Below, piece after piece: positions 6,207 through 7,381 of a DNA stretch of 7,381 bases (position 1 is its first letter; the number at the start of each line of letters is the position of its first letter). Position numbers and translations under genes: made by a program. The notes beneath the pieces are model-generated. The model ran no database searches. It had not been told where the DNA came from and saw nothing but the letters and a program-made list of their open reading frames with translations. Source of the stretch: Syntrophobacterales bacterium (GTDB lineage: Bacteria; Desulfobacterota; Desulfobaccia; Desulfobaccales; 0-14-0-80-60-11); the NCBI GenBank assembly GCA_020052215.1, contig JAGVPN010000164.1, forward strand, positions 1-7,381, in the 5' to 3' direction.

Positions 6207-6350
6207 CAGCATGATCTGCCCATCGCAACCAACCGATGGGGTGCAGTCTCAGGGGGACGCAACCCCCTGCCAACCTCGCCAACCCTGGCCCCTGGCGGGG
6301 AAGAATCCTGGCCCGGACTGCGCTACTGGCCTGATTAATCTTGAAAAGCT
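6207..6350 (+). ncRNA. Structured 5' leader, candidate riboswitch or other cis-regulatory RNA of unknown class
   Basis: Hairpin 1: CCCATCG (6219-6225) with CGATGGG (6234-6240). Hairpin 2: CAGGGGG (6250-6256), loop ACGCAA, CCCCCTG (6263-6269). Hairpin 3: CCTCGCCA (6274-6281) with TGGCGGGG (6293-6300, one G-U). GCAGTC (6243-6248) is complementary to GACTGC (6316-6321) and would close hairpins 2 and 3 into a junction. The GACTGC strand also lies in the loop of a further hairpin, AATC-GGCC (6304-6313) with GGCC-GATT (6328-6336), so a pseudoknot or alternative fold is possible. CTGC (6216-6219) competes for the same GCAG. CGCAACC recurs in loops 1 and 2, and GCCAACC recurs twice before and in hairpin 3. 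The leader ends at the ribosome site of the TPR lipoprotein gene (GGAGGG, 6351-6356). It does not match the GEMM-I, cobalamin or TPP patterns I know. Confidence 0.5.
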
Positions 6351-6359
6351 GGAGGGACG

Positions 6360-6800
6360 ATGTTCAGATTAACCCTCACCGCCATGCTCCTGGCGGCCAT
6401 TTTGGGTTGTGGCGGTGATAGCGCCGAGAAGTATATTCAGGAAGGGTTTGCCAATTTTCAACAGCAGAGGTATGACGAGGCCATTGCCAGCTACGAAAAG
6501 GCCATCAAACTGGAACCCCGGGCCGCAACCGCCTACAACATGATGGGCATGGCCTACCGGTTCAAGTACAACCAGCTGGGGGCGCCGGAATTCCGTCAGA
6601 AAGAGATGGCGGCGTTTCAAAAAGCCGTGGAGATCGACCCGAAGAATTGGGTAGCCATGATCAACCTGGGCACCGACTACTATGCCGACGGCCAGAAGGA
6701 CAAGGCCGCGGCTTTGTTCAAAAAAGCCCTGGAATTGAACCCCGATCACCCTGAAAAGGCCAAGTTCCAGAAGCTGATTACTGAAGGCGAACAGCCTTGA
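6360..6800 (+). CDS. TPR-repeat lipoprotein
   Basis: Probably a membrane-anchored periplasmic or outer-membrane scaffold that holds partner proteins. The 146-residue protein starts with a short signal peptide ending in lipobox ILGC (14-17), so Cys17 would be lipidated. Asp at mature position 4 or Gly at +2 does not give a clear sorting signal. Three tetratricopeptide units follow: about 24-56 (ending KAIKLEP), 58-95 (with a short loop insertion around 68-80, ending KAVEIDP) and 97-130 (ending KALELNP). These are the typical TPR alternation of Gly/Ala/Tyr positions and helix-closing Pro. The ATG follows GGAGGG (6351-6356) at close spacing, directly after the structured leader. The next gene begins inside its last codons, so the two are translated as a coupled pair. 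This suggests the TPR protein assists or docks the cytochrome, which is an inference from neighbourhood only. Confidence 0.9.
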   Translation: MFRLTLTAMLLAAILGCGGDSAEKYIQEGFANFQQQRYDEAIASYEKAIKLEPRAATAYNMMGMAYRFKYNQLGAPEFRQKEMAAFQKAVEIDPKNWVAMINLGTDYYADGQKDKAAALFKKALELNPDHPEKAKFQKLITEGEQP

Positions 6801-7114
6801 GAATTCCGGCGATTCTGGGGTTGGCGCTGGCCTTTCTCCTGGCCTGCCCCGGAAGCAGGGCCCAGACCCAGGAGCCCCAGGGGGCGGAACTGGCCGGGCG
6901 TTTGGGCTGCCTGGCCTGCCACTCCCTTAAGGGACAAGGGGGCAAGCTCGCCGCACCGTTGGACGGGATTGGGGCACGCCTAGCCCCCCGGGAATTGGGG
7001 GTAGCCATCGCTGATCCCCGCCAACGCCACCCCCGGGCCAAAATGCCCAGCTACGCCTACCTCCCCCCCATGGAGCAGGCGGCCCTGGTGAAATTCCTCC
7101 AAACCCTCAAGTGA
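6797..7114 (+). CDS. Small exported monoheme cytochrome c (class I type)
   Basis: Electron carrier of the periplasm or periplasmic membrane face. The 105-residue precursor starts at TTG (6797-6799), which overlaps the TGA of the TPR gene (6798-6800). GAAGGCGA upstream can serve as ribosome site, and no other start would keep the signal peptide. The N terminus is a signal sequence. It could be cut near Ala22-Gln23 or, because LLAC (14-17) resembles a lipobox, be lipidated at Cys17. The heme site is CLACH (Cys38, Cys41, His42), and the likely sixth ligand is Met83 in KMPSY. A closing helix (MEQAALVKFLQTLK) is as expected for class I cytochromes. About 83-88 mature residues is normal for a small class I domain. 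Assembly would need a cytochrome c maturation system, not in this window. Confidence 0.9.
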   Translation: MRIPAILGLALAFLLACPGSRAQTQEPQGAELAGRLGCLACHSLKGQGGKLAAPLDGIGARLAPRELGVAIADPRQRHPRAKMPSYAYLPPMEQAALVKFLQTLK

Positions 7115-7126
7115 TCACCGGGATCA
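7112..7126 (+). other. Small hairpin at the cytochrome stop codon
   Basis: TGATC (7112-7116, starting at the stop TGA), loop ACCGG, GATCA (7122-7126). It is only 5 bp and is followed by ATTCGGGG rather than a U-tract, so it is not scored as an intrinsic terminator. Confidence 0.35.
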
Positions 7127-7188
7127 TTCGGGGCCTATTTGCTTCGGAAGGCACCCTCCCCCGCCAGTTGCGGCCGCATAAGGTCAAT

Positions 7189-7211
7189 AACCAGTTACCG
7201 GTGGTTTTTTT
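7189..7211 (+). terminator. Weak intrinsic terminator downstream of the cytochrome gene
   Basis: AACCA (7189-7193), an 8-nt loop containing ACCGG, then TGGTT (7202-7206) running into seven T residues (7205-7211). The stem is short (5 bp) but the U-tract is good and the position, about 75 bp after the operon, is right. The T-tract is also the start of a repeat copy. Confidence 0.4.
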
Positions 7212-7223
7212 GCTGACTGCTGA
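7205..7223 (+). repeat. Copy of the GCTGACTGCTGA repeat with its T-tract
   Basis: GCTGACTGCTGA (7212-7223) is identical to 5325-5336. As at 5306-5311, a GG and T-tract stand before the repeat. This is the third location of this repeat family in the window. Confidence 0.55.
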
Positions 7224-7323
7224 CCACGGACTCCTGATCATTATTTTCCCCGCCCCGCCCCTTAAAAAACCTGCCTCATACCAGTAATACCAAGTTGCCG
7301 TCAAACAAGTAATAATCCGAATT

Positions 7324-7351
7324 GTAGGGGCGGTTCGCGAACCGCCCCTAC
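7324..7351. repeat. 28-bp perfect palindrome, GTAGGGG type
   Basis: GTAGGGGCGGTTCG (7324-7337) is followed immediately by its exact reverse complement (7338-7351), then CGGTGG. The CCTAC(C)G end word is shared with the three hairpins at 2705-2807, so it is probably a longer member of the same class of small intergenic repeats. As RNA or cruciform it would form a very stable stem. Confidence 0.8.
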
Positions 7352-7381
7352 GGTGGTTGCGACCATAAAGCCAGAATTACC

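Larger units (their letters stand above)
5875..6359. other. Long region without a convincing gene; upstream control region of the TPR/cytochrome operon
   Basis: This 485-bp region holds several GC-rich hairpins (for example CTGCC/GGCAG at 5993-6009), a 31-codon open frame with a signal-peptide look (6055-6150), a dyad at 6133-6163, a candidate promoter at 6173-6200 and a structured leader from about 6207 (separate entries). The 11-mer CTGCCAACCTC occurs at 5993-6003 and again inside the leader at 6267-6277. CGCAACC occurs at 5903-5909, 6224-6230 and 6258-6264. No intrinsic terminator with a U-tract follows the Nif11-like gene; the hairpin at 5889-5905 has two G-U pairs and no U-run. Confidence 0.6.

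Noticed and set aside
6219..6269. Guanidine-II (mini-ykkC) tandem hairpins
   Set aside because: That class needs two hairpins with ACGR tetraloops. Loop 2 here is ACGCAA and loop 1 is CAACCAAC.
6219..6300. GEMM-I c-di-GMP or cGAMP riboswitch, suggested by GGGACGCAA before cytochrome genes
   Set aside because: The GGGCAAACC strand, the GAAA-capped hairpin and the GCC after ACGCAA needed for the core are missing. Here ACGCAA is simply the loop of a perfect G5/C5 hairpin.
6207..6350. c-di-AMP (ydaO) riboswitch, suggested by GGGGTG and CCAACCTCG words
   Set aside because: The upstream conserved GGGGACC block and the CAGCTAACC spacing are not found. The resemblance is limited to short words.

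Overview
The window reads as a stretch of GC-rich bacterial chromosome from a Gram-negative organism with c-type cytochrome biology. The evidence is a periplasmic CxxCH heme-binding sensor domain, a lipoprotein signal and a small exported monoheme cytochrome c. The gene mix and the small palindromic repeats would fit a Desulfobacterota-type (deltaproteobacterial) anaerobe. That placement is an inference from gene style, not a database result. There is no phage, CRISPR, tRNA or rRNA, and no recognisable transposase.

Left part (minus strand). A 749-residue membrane sensor histidine kinase (5132 down to 2883) is followed by an 840-residue protein made of two complete malic-enzyme units in tandem (2650 down to 128). 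The 232 bases between them hold a cluster of short GTAGGG/CCTAC-type hairpin repeats. The malic enzyme is the most unusual protein here. Its C-terminal half keeps the metal and malate residues of the family. Its N-terminal half has lost them but keeps a better YTPGV loop, so it looks like an enzyme fused to a diverged, probably inactive or regulatory copy of itself.

Middle (5133-5586). This divergent intergenic region separates the kinase from a small plus-strand gene. It holds a roughly 150-bp MITE-like structure: a 17-bp inverted repeat bracketed by an 11-bp direct repeat. Related words recur at the 3' end of the kinase gene, where the repeat supplies the stop codon, and downstream of the last gene. 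A 95-residue Nif11-domain protein follows (5587-5874), with no peptide-modifying enzymes in view.

Right part (plus strand). A 485-bp region without a convincing gene precedes a two-gene operon: a TPR lipoprotein (6360-6800) and a monoheme cytochrome c (6797-7114). The second gene starts at a TTG that overlaps the first gene's stop. Just before the operon there is a small dyad that could be an operator, a plausible sigma-70 promoter, and a roughly 150-nt leader. The leader has three strong hairpins, repeated CGCAACC/GCCAACC words and mutually exclusive long-range pairings. It looks like a cis-regulatory RNA or riboswitch, but I could not match it to a class. The operon ends near a weak U-tract terminator that merges into another copy of the short repeat. 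A 28-bp perfect palindrome lies close to the end of the window.

Working together: the lipoprotein and cytochrome probably act at the cell envelope in electron transfer, controlled by the leader RNA. The kinase probably senses a redox or gas cue through periplasmic heme. The malic enzyme links C4 acids to pyruvate. No direct link between these units is shown by the sequence.
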